This document shows, in pieces, positions 51,844-60,062 of a DNA stretch of 64,000 nucleotides. The notes under the pieces were generated by a model. The model saw only the letters and a program-made list of their open reading frames with translations, had not been told where the DNA came from and did no database searches. Each line of letters opens with the position of its first letter. Positions within the stretch are counted from its first letter, which is position 1. Position numbers and translations under genes: made by a program. The stretch is from Flavobacterium johnsoniae UW101 (GTDB lineage: Bacteria > Bacteroidota > Bacteroidia > Flavobacteriales > Flavobacteriaceae), in contig NC_009441.1 of assembly GCF_000016645.1 (NCBI RefSeq), forward strand, positions 186,001 to 250,000. The letters are read 5' to 3'.

Positions 51844-52081
51844 CTACAGCATAAATTTCACATGACCCAAAAACGTCAAATTTATAATAGAATAAGACAG
51901 GATTTAAAATTTTAAAAATCAGACTAAAACATCAAAATATTAAAGAAGAATAAAAAAACAAACCATAAAAACTCTATAAATACAAATAATTAATATTTGA
52001 ACTTACTATTTTTAAATGAAATGAGAATGTGTAAAAAGCAAACGAAAACTAAATTAGCATCTCCAAATAAACTACATTCCG

Positions 52082-52089
52082 TATCTTTG
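52082..52089 (+). promoter_or_regulatory. lipA promoter, -7 box
   Basis: TATCTTTG, exact TAnnTTTG, 18 bases before the lipA start codon. Confidence 0.65.
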
Positions 52090-52107
52090 TATTCAGATTT
52101 ATGATAT

Positions 52108-52974
52108 ATGGAAACAGTCATTGAAAACATACCACCTGCAAAACCAAAATGGTTGAAGGTAAAATTACCTATTGGACAAAAATATACTGAACTGCGCGGT
52201 TTAGTTGACAAATACAGTTTAAATACAATTTGCACCTCTGGAAGCTGCCCAAATATGGGAGAATGCTGGGGTGAGGGAACGGCAACTTTTATGATTTTAG
52301 GAAACGTTTGTACACGTTCTTGCGGTTTTTGCGGTGTTAAAACCGGCAGACCTGAAACGGTAGATTGGGACGAACCTGAAAAAGTAGCACGTTCTATTAA
52401 AATCATGAATATCAAACACGCTGTAATTACAAGTGTTGACAGAGATGATTTAAAAGATGGCGGTTCTATCATTTGGATGGAAACCGTAAGAGCCATCCGC
52501 AGAATGAACCCAAATACTACTCTTGAAACTTTAATTCCGGACTTTCAGGGAATTGAAAGAAACATTGACAGAATTGTTGAAGCAAATCCTGAAGTAGTTT
52601 CGCATAATATGGAAACTGTTCGTCGTTTAACACGCGAAGTACGTATTCAGGCGAAATACGACAGAAGCTTAGAAGTTTTACGCTACCTGAAAGAAAAAGG
52701 AATAAACAGAACCAAATCTGGAATTATGCTTGGACTTGGTGAAACCGAGGAAGAAGTGTACCAGACAATGAGAGATTTACGTGATGCAAATGTTGATGTT
52801 GTTACGATTGGCCAATACTTACAGCCAACTAAAAAACATTTGCCGGTAAAAGAATTCATTACTCCTGAATTGTTTGCTAAATACGAAAAATACGGTATAG
52901 AATTAGGTTTCCGTCATGTAGAAAGCGGCCCTCTTGTTCGTTCTTCATACAAAGCACAAAAACACATTTTATAG
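52108..52974 (+). CDS. lipA: Lipoyl synthase
   Basis: 288 residues. Both iron-sulfur sites are present: the auxiliary cluster [12 protein letters not shown] and the radical-SAM cluster [10 protein letters not shown] (CxxxCxxC), then the [16 protein letters not shown] block, SHNMETV, and the C-terminal RSSY (LVRSSYKAQ). It inserts sulfur at C6 and C8 of the octanoyl group to make lipoate. Cytosolic. A repeat separates it from gap. Confidence 0.97.
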   Translation: METVIENIPPAKPKWLKVKLPIGQKYTELRGLVDKYSLNTICTSGSCPNMGECWGEGTATFMILGNVCTRSCGFCGVKTGRPETVDWDEPEKVARSIKIMNIKHAVITSVDRDDLKDGGSIIWMETVRAIRRMNPNTTLETLIPDFQGIERNIDRIVEANPEVVSHNMETVRRLTREVRIQAKYDRSLEVLRYLKEKGINRTKSGIMLGLGETEEEVYQTMRDLRDANVDVVTIGQYLQPTKKHLPVKEFITPELFAKYEKYGIELGFRHVESGPLVRSSYKAQKHIL

Positions 52975-52991
52975 AATAAAGTTTAATCGTC

Positions 52992-53025
52992 TAATCGTTT
53001 AATTGTAAAACCGATTAAACGATTA
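52992..53025. repeat. Intergenic palindrome of the ATCGTTTAATCG family
   Basis: Perfect 12-bp arms TAATCGTTTAAT (52992-53003) and ATTAAACGATTA (53014-53025), flanked by further partial copies of TTTAATCG and GTTAAACG. Related to the palindrome at 32681-32722. Confidence 0.78.
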
Positions 53026-53050
53026 AACAGTTAAACGAATAAACAAGAAA

Positions 53051-54049
53051 TTGAAAACAAGAATTGCTATTAATGGTTTTGGAAGAATTGGAAGAAATTT
53101 ATTTCGTCTTCTTATAAATCATCCTGAAATTGAAGTTGTTGCAATTAATGATATTGCAGATAATAAAACCATGTCGCATTTAATAAAATACGACACTATT
53201 CATGGAGTTCTTCCTTTTGCTGTAAGTTTTGACGAAGAAGGAATTATTGTCAACGAAAAACATTATTTATTTTTTCATGAAAAAAGTATTTCAAATCTGG
53301 ACTGGAAAAGTCATTCGATAGATTTTGTAATTGAATCGACAGGGAAATACAAAACACATGAAGAATTAAATGCACATATTGAAGCCGGAGCAAAAAAAGT
53401 GATACTTTCTGCCCCATCAGAAGTTGATACAATTAAAACAGTTGTTCTTGGTGTAAACGAAAATATATTAGACGGAACAGAAAATATTGTTTCTAATGCA
53501 AGCTGTACTACAAATAATGCTGCACCGATGATAAAAATCATCGAAGAACTGTGCGGAATTGAGCAGGCTTACATCACCACAATACATTCTTTTACGACAG
53601 ACCAAAGTCTTCACGACCAGCCGCATAAGGATTTACGCCGTGCGAGAGGAGCCAGTCAGTCGATTGTTCCTACAACAACAGGTGCAGCTAAGGCATTAAC
53701 GAAAATTTTTCCTAAATTGCACGAAAAAATCGGGGGATGCGGTATTCGTGTACCTGTTCCCGATGGTTCATTGACAGACATCACGTTCAATGTTAAACGT
53801 GCTGTTACTATTGAAGAAATTAACATTGCATTTCAAAAAGCCTCAAAAACAAATTTAAAAGGAATATTAGATTACACAGAAGATCCTATCGTTTCTGTTG
53901 ATATAATTGGCAATACACATTCGTGCTTGTTCGACGCACAGCTTACTTCTGTCATAGACAAAATGGTAAAAGTTGTAGGATGGTACGATAACGAAATTGG
54001 CTATTCATCACGATTAATCGATTTGATTTTACTGATAAGAAAAACATAA
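53051..54049 (+). CDS. gap: Glyceraldehyde-3-phosphate dehydrogenase
   Basis: 332 residues from a TTG start; this start is right because the NAD-binding motif RIAINGFGRIGRNLFR begins at residue 3. Catalytic residues are in SNASCTTNNAAPM (nucleophilic Cys) and TIHSFTTDQ (His), followed by GAAKALTKIFPKL and the final VVGWYDNEIGYSSRL. The first residues of the cofactor pocket (VAINDIAD) suggest NAD rather than NADP preference. Cytosolic glycolytic enzyme; the cell may hold another copy elsewhere. Confidence 0.96.
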   Translation: MKTRIAINGFGRIGRNLFRLLINHPEIEVVAINDIADNKTMSHLIKYDTIHGVLPFAVSFDEEGIIVNEKHYLFFHEKSISNLDWKSHSIDFVIESTGKYKTHEELNAHIEAGAKKVILSAPSEVDTIKTVVLGVNENILDGTENIVSNASCTTNNAAPMIKIIEELCGIEQAYITTIHSFTTDQSLHDQPHKDLRRARGASQSIVPTTTGAAKALTKIFPKLHEKIGGCGIRVPVPDGSLTDITFNVKRAVTIEEINIAFQKASKTNLKGILDYTEDPIVSVDIIGNTHSCLFDAQLTSVIDKMVKVVGWYDNEIGYSSRLIDLILLIRKT

Positions 54050-54075
54050 GATTCATTGTAAAAGCGCTGCCATAC

Positions 54076-56250
54076 ATGAAGTACTACTATCTTTTAATTG
54101 TTGTTTGTTTTTTAAATCCATTTTTGTATTCTCAAACCAAACAGAATACAGACAGTATTTCCTATTATAACAAACTGGCAAATAAAAAACTGAATAGTAA
54201 AGAATACAATGAAGCGGTTCTTTTGACAAAAAAATCTATTGATTTTTGCGAAACAAACCACATTCCCGAAGATTTAGGCAATCAGACTTTTAAGCTTGGT
54301 AAAATATATTACAATCAGCGGAAGTACGATGAAGCTTTAAAAAACTTTCATAAAAGTGCAGCTTCTTTTGACAGTATAAAACCAACCTGCACTAAAATTT
54401 TAGCCCTTCACTATATTGGCGCAGCAAATACCGCACAAGGAGATTATAAAACTGCTGATATTTATTACCTAAAAGCTCAGAAACTCTTAAAAGAGCTTGG
54501 CGTAGTAGACAGTTCTGAAATTTTGAACTTTCAGAAAGCAATGGCGTTTAAAGCAAATAAAAACTATCCGTTAGCCCTTAAAACTTTTCAAAAAATAATA
54601 AAAAAACCAGATAATTCATCTGTAATAAAAACAAAAATCAAATCGTATTATCAACTCGGATTAATTGAAACCCAGTTAAAACGTAACGATTCTGCCATGA
54701 TTTATTTTGATAAAGCTTTAGATTACAATGAAAAAACAAACGATCTGGCTCAAAAATCAAAAATTGTCTTAGCCATAAGCCGGTACTATAAGCAAAATAA
54801 AAACTACGACCTCGCCTACTCGTATTTAGATGAGCATTATCAATTAGAAAATTATATTTTAAAGCTGAAAAATGCGAAAATTGATTTTAATGAATTTGAA
54901 AAATTCAAAAAAAATCAAAACCTAAACAATACCATTAAAAGAGAAAGTGAAGAAAAAATTCAGTTAAAAACCTATCGGTATTCAAAATTAGTAAGCATTC
55001 TGGCAATTGCCTTAATCTCTATTTTATCGCTCTTAAGTTTAGCTTTATATAAAAACAATATTATTCGTAATCAAAATAATCTGCTTTTAAGAGAAAAAAA
55101 CAAAGAGCTTATTCTGGCTAAAAACAAAGCAGAAAAAGCATCAAAAGCAAGATCTGAATTTTTATCAACTGTAAGTCATGAACTCCGGACTCCGCTAAAT
55201 GCGATCAACGGAATTACTCATTTACTTCTGGAAGACAATCCAAAAAAGGCACAATTAAAATATTTAGAGTCGTTAAAATTCTCAGGAAACTATTTAACCA
55301 CTTTTATCAATGAAATTCTCGAAATCAACAAAATCGATTCTACAAAAGTTGAAGTCGAGAACATTAGTTTCAATTTAAAAGAATTGCTTTTTAATATTCA
55401 GAGTTCTCTCAAAGAACTGGCAACGGCCAATAAAAACTACTTCAATCTTGAGATCGACAAAGCAATTCCTGACATCCTGATTGGTGATCCAACAAAATTA
55501 TCTCAAATTATATTAAACCTAATTAACAACGCCCTAAAATTTACTCAAAACGGACAAGTTAGTGTTATTGCAAAATTATTTGCAGAAGAAGACGAAAACG
55601 CAACTGTTTATTTTGAAATCGTAGATACCGGAATTGGTATTCCAGAAGATAAACTGCAGACTGTTTTTGAAAGTTTCTCGCAAGGTTCTATTGAGGTTAA
55701 TAGAAAATATGGCGGAACGGGCTTAGGGCTTACGATTGTTAAAAAGTTAATTGAACTTTTAGGTGGCGAAATCAAACTAAAAAGTGAAGTGGGCAAAGGA
55801 TCGACTTTTACTTTTAAATTAAATTTTAAAATTAATAACGAACCATTGGAAGCAGTTACAGAAGAAAAACCATATAACGATAAACAGCTTAAGCATAAAT
55901 CTATTCTGTTGATTGAAGACAATAAAATCAATCAAATGATAACAAGAAAAATGCTTGAAAACAAAGCGATTACCTGCGAAATCCTGGACAATGGCGAAGA
56001 GGCAGTTGAGCTTTTAAAAGTAAAACGTTTTGATATGATTTTAATGGACGTTCATTTACCTGGAATAAACGGAACTACAGCAACCCAGCAAATTAGAGAA
56101 TTTGATAAAACCACTCCAATTATTGCACTAACTGCTATTTCTCTTGACGAAAACAGAGATATGCTTTTATCATTTGGAATGAATGATGTTATTACCAAAC
56201 CTTTTGTTCCTGATGTATTTTACAGTACAATTGCTAAATTCTTTGATTGA
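54076..56250 (+). CDS. Hybrid sensor histidine kinase with TPR sensor domain
   Basis: 724 residues: a signal peptide (LLIVVCFLNPFLYSQ), about six TPR-like repeats in the periplasm (~30-270, for example YNEAVLLTKKSIDFCE, YDEALKNFHKSAASFD), one membrane helix (LVSILAIALISILSLLSLAL, ~305-325), a coiled coil, the kinase core (FLSTVSHELRTPLNAINGIT with the phospho-His; NALKFTQNGQVSV; VDTGIGIP; GGTGLGLTIVKKL) and a C-terminal receiver (LIEDNKINQM; MILMDVHLPGINGT with the phospho-Asp; TKPF). It is a one-protein phosphorelay of the type common in Bacteroidota. No separate response regulator is adjacent. Starts 27 bases after gap. Confidence 0.93.
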   Translation: MKYYYLLIVVCFLNPFLYSQTKQNTDSISYYNKLANKKLNSKEYNEAVLLTKKSIDFCETNHIPEDLGNQTFKLGKIYYNQRKYDEALKNFHKSAASFDSIKPTCTKILALHYIGAANTAQGDYKTADIYYLKAQKLLKELGVVDSSEILNFQKAMAFKANKNYPLALKTFQKIIKKPDNSSVIKTKIKSYYQLGLIETQLKRNDSAMIYFDKALDYNEKTNDLAQKSKIVLAISRYYKQNKNYDLAYSYLDEHYQLENYILKLKNAKIDFNEFEKFKKNQNLNNTIKRESEEKIQLKTYRYSKLVSILAIALISILSLLSLALYKNNIIRNQNNLLLREKNKELILAKNKAEKASKARSEFLSTVSHELRTPLNAINGITHLLLEDNPKKAQLKYLESLKFSGNYLTTFINEILEINKIDSTKVEVENISFNLKELLFNIQSSLKELATANKNYFNLEIDKAIPDILIGDPTKLSQIILNLINNALKFTQNGQVSVIAKLFAEEDENATVYFEIVDTGIGIPEDKLQTVFESFSQGSIEVNRKYGGTGLGLTIVKKLIELLGGEIKLKSEVGKGSTFTFKLNFKINNEPLEAVTEEKPYNDKQLKHKSILLIEDNKINQMITRKMLENKAITCEILDNGEEAVELLKVKRFDMILMDVHLPGINGTTATQQIREFDKTTPIIALTAISLDENRDMLLSFGMNDVITKPFVPDVFYSTIAKFFD

Positions 56251-56263
56251 TTCTTTAAAGCTG

Positions 56264-57286
56264 CTAAGGTTCTAAGTTTTCTTTTATATACTGCAAAATC
56301 GAAACGTCAAAATTTTGCTGGTGATTTATAAATGTGCTTTTTATGGGCAGATAATACAATTGTGAAACCAGCTTAGAATCTTTTAAACGAACATAATCTT
56401 TTTCGGTTGTAATTATTTTTCTGCCATTTGCTTTGTTTTGAATCGATTCTAAGTCGGCATCAGAAAAATGATGATGATCAGGAAAGGTTAAACATTCATC
56501 ATTTTCATTTTTTAAATACTCAAAAAATGGTTTAGGTTTTGCAATTCCGGCCAAAAGTAATTTCGATTCTGATTTAATTTCTGCAGCCGATATTTTTTCA
56601 TCTTTACCATAAATTTCAACATCGTAGTCGATATAAGTAAAAAAGATCTGCTGAGAGCAGCTTAGTTTTAATTTCAAACGAATTTCGGCTTGTTTTTCTT
56701 CTGATAAATTTTTTGGGCATTTTGTAACCACAACAATATTGGCTCTGTTTGCTCCGCTCCTGCTTTCTCTTAAATTTCCCGTTGGAAGCATAAAATCATC
56801 TGCGTACAAATCATCATAAGAAGTCAATAAAATATAAAATCCCGCTTTTACTTTTCGGTGCTGATAAGCATCATCTAATAAAATAACCTGCGGTTTTACA
56901 TTCTGCGAAAGCAATTGCGTGATTCCGTTAGTACGATTGGCATCAACGGCAACCTGAACATCTGGAAATTTTTGATAAAACTGAAAAGGTTCATCTCCCA
57001 AAATTTCGGCATTAGAATTTTCATCGGCCAGAACAAAACCCTCAGACTTTCTTTTGTAACCGCGGCTCAAAGTGGCTGCTCTATATTTGTTAGACAATAA
57101 TCGAATTAAATATTCTATTTGAGGAGTTTTTCCGGTTCCGCCTACACTCAGATTTCCTACGGCAATAACCGGCAAATCGAATGAAGTTGATTTCAGGATT
57201 CCTTTATCAAAAAGAAAATTACGGATGCTGGTAATCAATCCGTATAAAATGGCAAATGGAAAAAGTATTTTTCGAAGTAAGTTCAT
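56264..57286 (-). CDS. lpxK: Tetraacyldisaccharide 4'-kinase
   Basis: 340 residues. A membrane-associated N-terminal helix (LLRKILFPFAILYGLITSIR), the P-loop AVGNLSVGGTGKTPQIEYLI, TLSRGYKRKSEGF, LLDDAYQHRKV and the PDHHHFSDADLESI segment of the family. It phosphorylates the 4'-position of lipid A precursor at the inner membrane. The toxin-antitoxin pair ends four bases upstream on the same strand, so they may share a transcript. Convergent with the histidine kinase gene. Confidence 0.96.
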   Translation of the reverse strand: MNLLRKILFPFAILYGLITSIRNFLFDKGILKSTSFDLPVIAVGNLSVGGTGKTPQIEYLIRLLSNKYRAATLSRGYKRKSEGFVLADENSNAEILGDEPFQFYQKFPDVQVAVDANRTNGITQLLSQNVKPQVILLDDAYQHRKVKAGFYILLTSYDDLYADDFMLPTGNLRESRSGANRANIVVVTKCPKNLSEEKQAEIRLKLKLSCSQQIFFTYIDYDVEIYGKDEKISAAEIKSESKLLLAGIAKPKPFFEYLKNENDECLTFPDHHHFSDADLESIQNKANGRKIITTEKDYVRLKDSKLVSQLYYLPIKSTFINHQQNFDVSILQYIKENLEP

Positions 57287-57290
57287 AGAA

Positions 57291-57572
57291 TTATTTATCT
57301 GAATAATGACCCATTGCAGAAATTACAAATACAGTTACAACTTCGTCATCTACACGATAAATTAACCGATCTTTTTGGTTAATACGTCTTGACCATAATC
57401 CTGAATATTCATATTTTAATGGTTCTGGATTTCCAAAACCTTCATATGGATTCTCTGTAAGATCGATTAAAATTTTAGCAATATTTTTAATAGAAATTTT
57501 ATTTCCTGATTTTTTGTGTTTTTCAATGTCCTGATTGGCCACCTTAGTTACTTCAACCCTAAACTTCCCCAT
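57291..57572 (-). CDS. Txe/YoeB-family toxin
   Basis: 93 residues with the YoeB/Txe pattern: FRVEVTKVANQDIEKHKKSG, LTENPYEGFGNPEPLKYEYS, GLWSRRINQKDRLIYRVDDE and the catalytic C-terminus SAMGHY. YoeB toxins are ribosome-dependent mRNA endonucleases that cut at the A site. The reading frame overlaps the upstream antitoxin by 25 bases. The key residues (Glu in NPEP, Arg in SRRI, the final His-Tyr) are all present, so it appears active. Confidence 0.92.
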   Translation of the reverse strand: MGKFRVEVTKVANQDIEKHKKSGNKISIKNIAKILIDLTENPYEGFGNPEPLKYEYSGLWSRRINQKDRLIYRVDDEVVTVFVISAMGHYSDK

Positions 57573-57796
57573 ATATCATCTGGATTTAGCGTTGTTGTTT
57601 CACCGTTTTTAATATTTTCTTCTGCTTTTTTAACTTTCTCAACAAATTCAGAACTATAAATACTTGGCTCCTCATTAACCTGCCCATAATCTGGCTCAAC
57701 TATTTCAATGCCTTCAACACCTTTAAAAAACGTCTCAAACATAGCCATAAATGCTTTTCCTGTTTTCGTTTTCTCGTCAATTTTTATTGTAGTCAT
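57548..57796 (-). CDS. Antitoxin partner of the YoeB-type toxin
   Basis: 82 residues: an N-terminal TTIKIDEKTKTGKAFMAMF that should form the DNA-binding or dimer part, and an acidic C-terminal region (EEPSIYSSEFVEKVKKAEEN, TTLNPDDIWGSLGL) that would wrap the toxin. It resembles the DUF2683-type antitoxins found with Txe/YoeB in Bacteroidota rather than the classic YefM. Overlaps the toxin by 25 bases, ensuring coupled translation. Confidence 0.82.
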   Translation of the reverse strand: MTTIKIDEKTKTGKAFMAMFETFFKGVEGIEIVEPDYGQVNEEPSIYSSEFVEKVKKAEENIKNGETTTLNPDDIWGSLGLK

Positions 57797-57815
57797 GACT
57801 TATGATTTAGAATTA

Positions 57816-57823
57816 CAAATATA
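57816..57823 (-). promoter_or_regulatory. Toxin-antitoxin promoter, -7 box
   Basis: The minus strand reads TATATTTG, exact TAnnTTTG, 19 bases upstream of the antitoxin start. Confidence 0.65.
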
Positions 57824-57831
57824 CAAAATCG

Positions 57832-57844
57832 TATACTTAGTATA
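57832..57844. promoter_or_regulatory. Candidate toxin-antitoxin operator
   Basis: TATACTTAGTATA, a perfect 6+1+6 palindrome, lies between the -7 box and the -33 region. A matching half-site TTAGTATA lies at 57892-57899. This is where an autorepressing antitoxin complex would bind. Confidence 0.55.
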
Positions 57845-58017
57845 AATAATATATATTAATAGTACAAATAATGTATAATAATTAGTATATATTCCCAAAC
57901 AAGAAACCCTTGATCGAAATAGGTCTCAAAAAACTTTTTTTTTCGTTAATTTGTTATAAAGTTTCAATTTACACAACATAAAAAACCTGAAACTTGAAAC
58001 CTGAAACAATAATTTAC

Positions 58018-59112
58018 ATGAAAATCAAAGATATAATAACCGTACTAGAAGAAATGGCACCTCTTGCCTATGCAGAAGATTTTGACAATGTCGGCCTTTT
58101 AGTTGGTAATCCGGAAACAGAAAGTACCGGAATTTTAGTCTGCCACGATGCGTTGGAAAATGTAATTGAGGAGGCAAAAACCAAAAACTGCAATCTTGTT
58201 GTTTGTTTTCATCCAATTCTTTTTTCAGGAATTAAAAAAATTACAGGCAAAAATTATGTTGAACGCGCCATTTTAAAAGCTATCAAAAATGATATTGCTA
58301 TCTATGCCGTTCATACTGCTTTAGACAACCATTTGCAAGGCGTTAATAAAATTTTCAGTCATGCATTGGGTTTAATCAACACCAGGATTTTAATTCCAAA
58401 ACAGCAGTTTATTCAAAAATTAGTTACTTATACCGTACCTGATAATGCAGAAAAAGTCCGCAACGCAATGTTTGAAGCCGGCGCAGGAACAATTGGAAAT
58501 TATGATAACTGCAGTTTTAACTCTGAAGGATTTTTTACTTTTAAAGGAAACGAAAAAAGCAATCCGGTTATTGGTGAAAAAGGAAAATTACATACCGGAA
58601 CTGAAATAAAAATCGAAGTTATTTTTGAAAAACATTTACAATCCAGAGTTTTAAAAGCACTTTTAACCAATCATATCTATGAAGAAGTCGCTTATGAAAT
58701 CTACGATTTGCAAAACGCACATCAAAATATTGGTTTAGGAATGATTGGCGAACTTGAAAATGAAATGGATGAAAAAGAATTTCTTTTGTATGCAAAAGAT
58801 ATTATGATTGCAAGAGGTATTCGTCATTCGGCTTTTACAGGAAAAAAAATAAAAAAAGTAGCCGTTTTGGGCGGATCTGGAAGTTTTGCCATTAAAAATG
58901 CAATTCAGGCTGGAGCCGATGCTTTTTTAACCGCTGATTTAAAGTATCATCAGTTTTATGAAGCCGAAAATAAGTTACTTTTGGCAGATATTGGTCATTT
59001 TGAGAGTGAACGCTATACAAAAAACTATATTGTTGATTATCTTCGAAAAAAAATTCTTAATTTTGCGATCATTTTATCAGAAGAAAATACAAATCCAGTT
59101 AAGTACTTATAG
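58018..59112 (+). CDS. Nif3-like dinuclear metal-centre hexameric protein
   Basis: 364 residues from the ATG at 58018 (an upstream TTG at 57994 is less likely). Nif3 blocks: ITVLEEMAPLAYAEDFDNVG, VCFHPILFSGIKKITG (metal His), AVHTALDNHLQGVNK, and near the end VLGGSGSFAIKNAIQAGADA, DIGHFESERYTKN (metal His and Glu). A ~120-residue insertion between the halves (~130-250, PII-like in structurally known relatives) makes it the long bacterial form. Widely conserved, sometimes linked to GTP cyclohydrolase I type 2 by name; the true reaction is unsettled. Four bases before the next gene, one operon. Confidence 0.93.
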   Translation: MKIKDIITVLEEMAPLAYAEDFDNVGLLVGNPETESTGILVCHDALENVIEEAKTKNCNLVVCFHPILFSGIKKITGKNYVERAILKAIKNDIAIYAVHTALDNHLQGVNKIFSHALGLINTRILIPKQQFIQKLVTYTVPDNAEKVRNAMFEAGAGTIGNYDNCSFNSEGFFTFKGNEKSNPVIGEKGKLHTGTEIKIEVIFEKHLQSRVLKALLTNHIYEEVAYEIYDLQNAHQNIGLGMIGELENEMDEKEFLLYAKDIMIARGIRHSAFTGKKIKKVAVLGGSGSFAIKNAIQAGADAFLTADLKYHQFYEAENKLLLADIGHFESERYTKNYIVDYLRKKILNFAIILSEENTNPVKYL

Positions 59113-59115
59113 AAT

Positions 59116-59895
59116 ATGACGAATACGAAAGAATTAAGTGTTGAGGACAAGTTAAGAGCAATATACGATTTACAGCTTATTGACTCTAGAATTGACGAAA
59201 TCAGAAACGTTAGAGGAGAACTTCCTTTAGAGGTTGAAGATTTAGAAGATGAAGTTGCAGGTTTGAGCACTCGTTCAGAAAAACTGAAAGGTGAACTTGA
59301 AGTGATTGAGGAGCAAATCAAAGCAAAGAAAATTGCTATTGAGGAGCATAAAGAGGTTATCAAAAAGTACACAAAACAACAAGAATCAGTACGTAACAAC
59401 AGAGAATTTAATTCTTTGACAAAAGAAGTTGAATTTCAGGAATTAGAAATTCAATTGGCTGAAAAGCAAATCAAAGAAATGAAAGCTTCTATCGAGCATA
59501 AAAAAGAAGTTATTTCTAACTTAAAAGAAAAACTTGATGCTAAAAGCTCTCATTTAAAACATAAAAAATCTGAATTAGATGCTATCATGGCAGAAACTCA
59601 GAAAGAAGAAACTTTCTTAACTGAGAAATCTGCTGAATATTCAGCACAAATCGAAGACAGATTATTAGCTGCTTACAACAGAATCAGAAGCAGTGTTCGT
59701 AACGGATTAGCTGTAGTTTCTATCGAAAGAGGAGCTTCTGCAGGATCTTTCTTCACGATTCCGCCTCAAACTCAGGTTGAAATCGCTTCAAGAAAAAAAA
59801 TCATTACTGATGAGCACTCTGGAAGAATCTTAGTTGACACACAATTAGCTGAAGAAGAAAAAGAAAAAATGGAACAATTGTTCTCAAAATTCTAA
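59116..59895 (+). CDS. Coiled-coil protein of the zinc-ribbon (CT398-like) family, zinc cysteines lost
   Basis: 259 residues. The first ~190 form a long helical hairpin coiled coil with the family core IYDLQLIDSRIDEIRNVRGE and VRNNREFNSLTKEVEFQELE. The C-terminal part aligns with the C4 zinc ribbon of the family, but the four Cys are gone: ERGASAGSFFTIPPQ where relatives have a CGGC-type knuckle, and IITDEHSGRILVD where they have CEHCGR. The rest of the ribbon (IPPQTQVEIASRKK) is conserved, so the fold is probably kept without metal. The family is thought to bind nucleic acid or partner proteins; function is not settled. Always next to the Nif3-like gene in Bacteroidota. Confidence 0.9.
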   Translation: MTNTKELSVEDKLRAIYDLQLIDSRIDEIRNVRGELPLEVEDLEDEVAGLSTRSEKLKGELEVIEEQIKAKKIAIEEHKEVIKKYTKQQESVRNNREFNSLTKEVEFQELEIQLAEKQIKEMKASIEHKKEVISNLKEKLDAKSSHLKHKKSELDAIMAETQKEETFLTEKSAEYSAQIEDRLLAAYNRIRSSVRNGLAVVSIERGASAGSFFTIPPQTQVEIASRKKIITDEHSGRILVDTQLAEEEKEKMEQLFSKF

Positions 59896-59900
59896 ATATC

Positions 59901-59929
59901 AAGTCCCGATTTAATCGGGACTTTTTTTT
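59901..59929 (+). terminator. Terminator of the Nif3/coiled-coil operon
   Basis: Arms AAGTCCCGAT and ATCGGGACTT with a three-base loop, then eight T; six bases after the stop codon. Confidence 0.92.
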
Positions 59930-59940
59930 ACGTTTATTTT

Positions 59941-60028
59941 GCCACGAATTCCACGAATTTTCACAAATTATTTTTTAATCTATTCGTTTGAGAATAAAAA
60001 ATTCGCGCCCATTTGTGTAATTCGTGGC
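59941..60028. repeat. Palindromic repeat (GCCACGAATT family)
   Basis: Arms GCCACGAATT (59941-59950) and AATTCGTGGC (60019-60028), with inner CACGAATTTTCACAAATTA-like half-repeats against CATTTGTGTAATTCG. Third member of the family after those at 40938 and 41816. Confidence 0.82.
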
Positions 60029-60062
60029 AGACCTTTTTTTATCTTTAGAAAAAATTTAAGTT

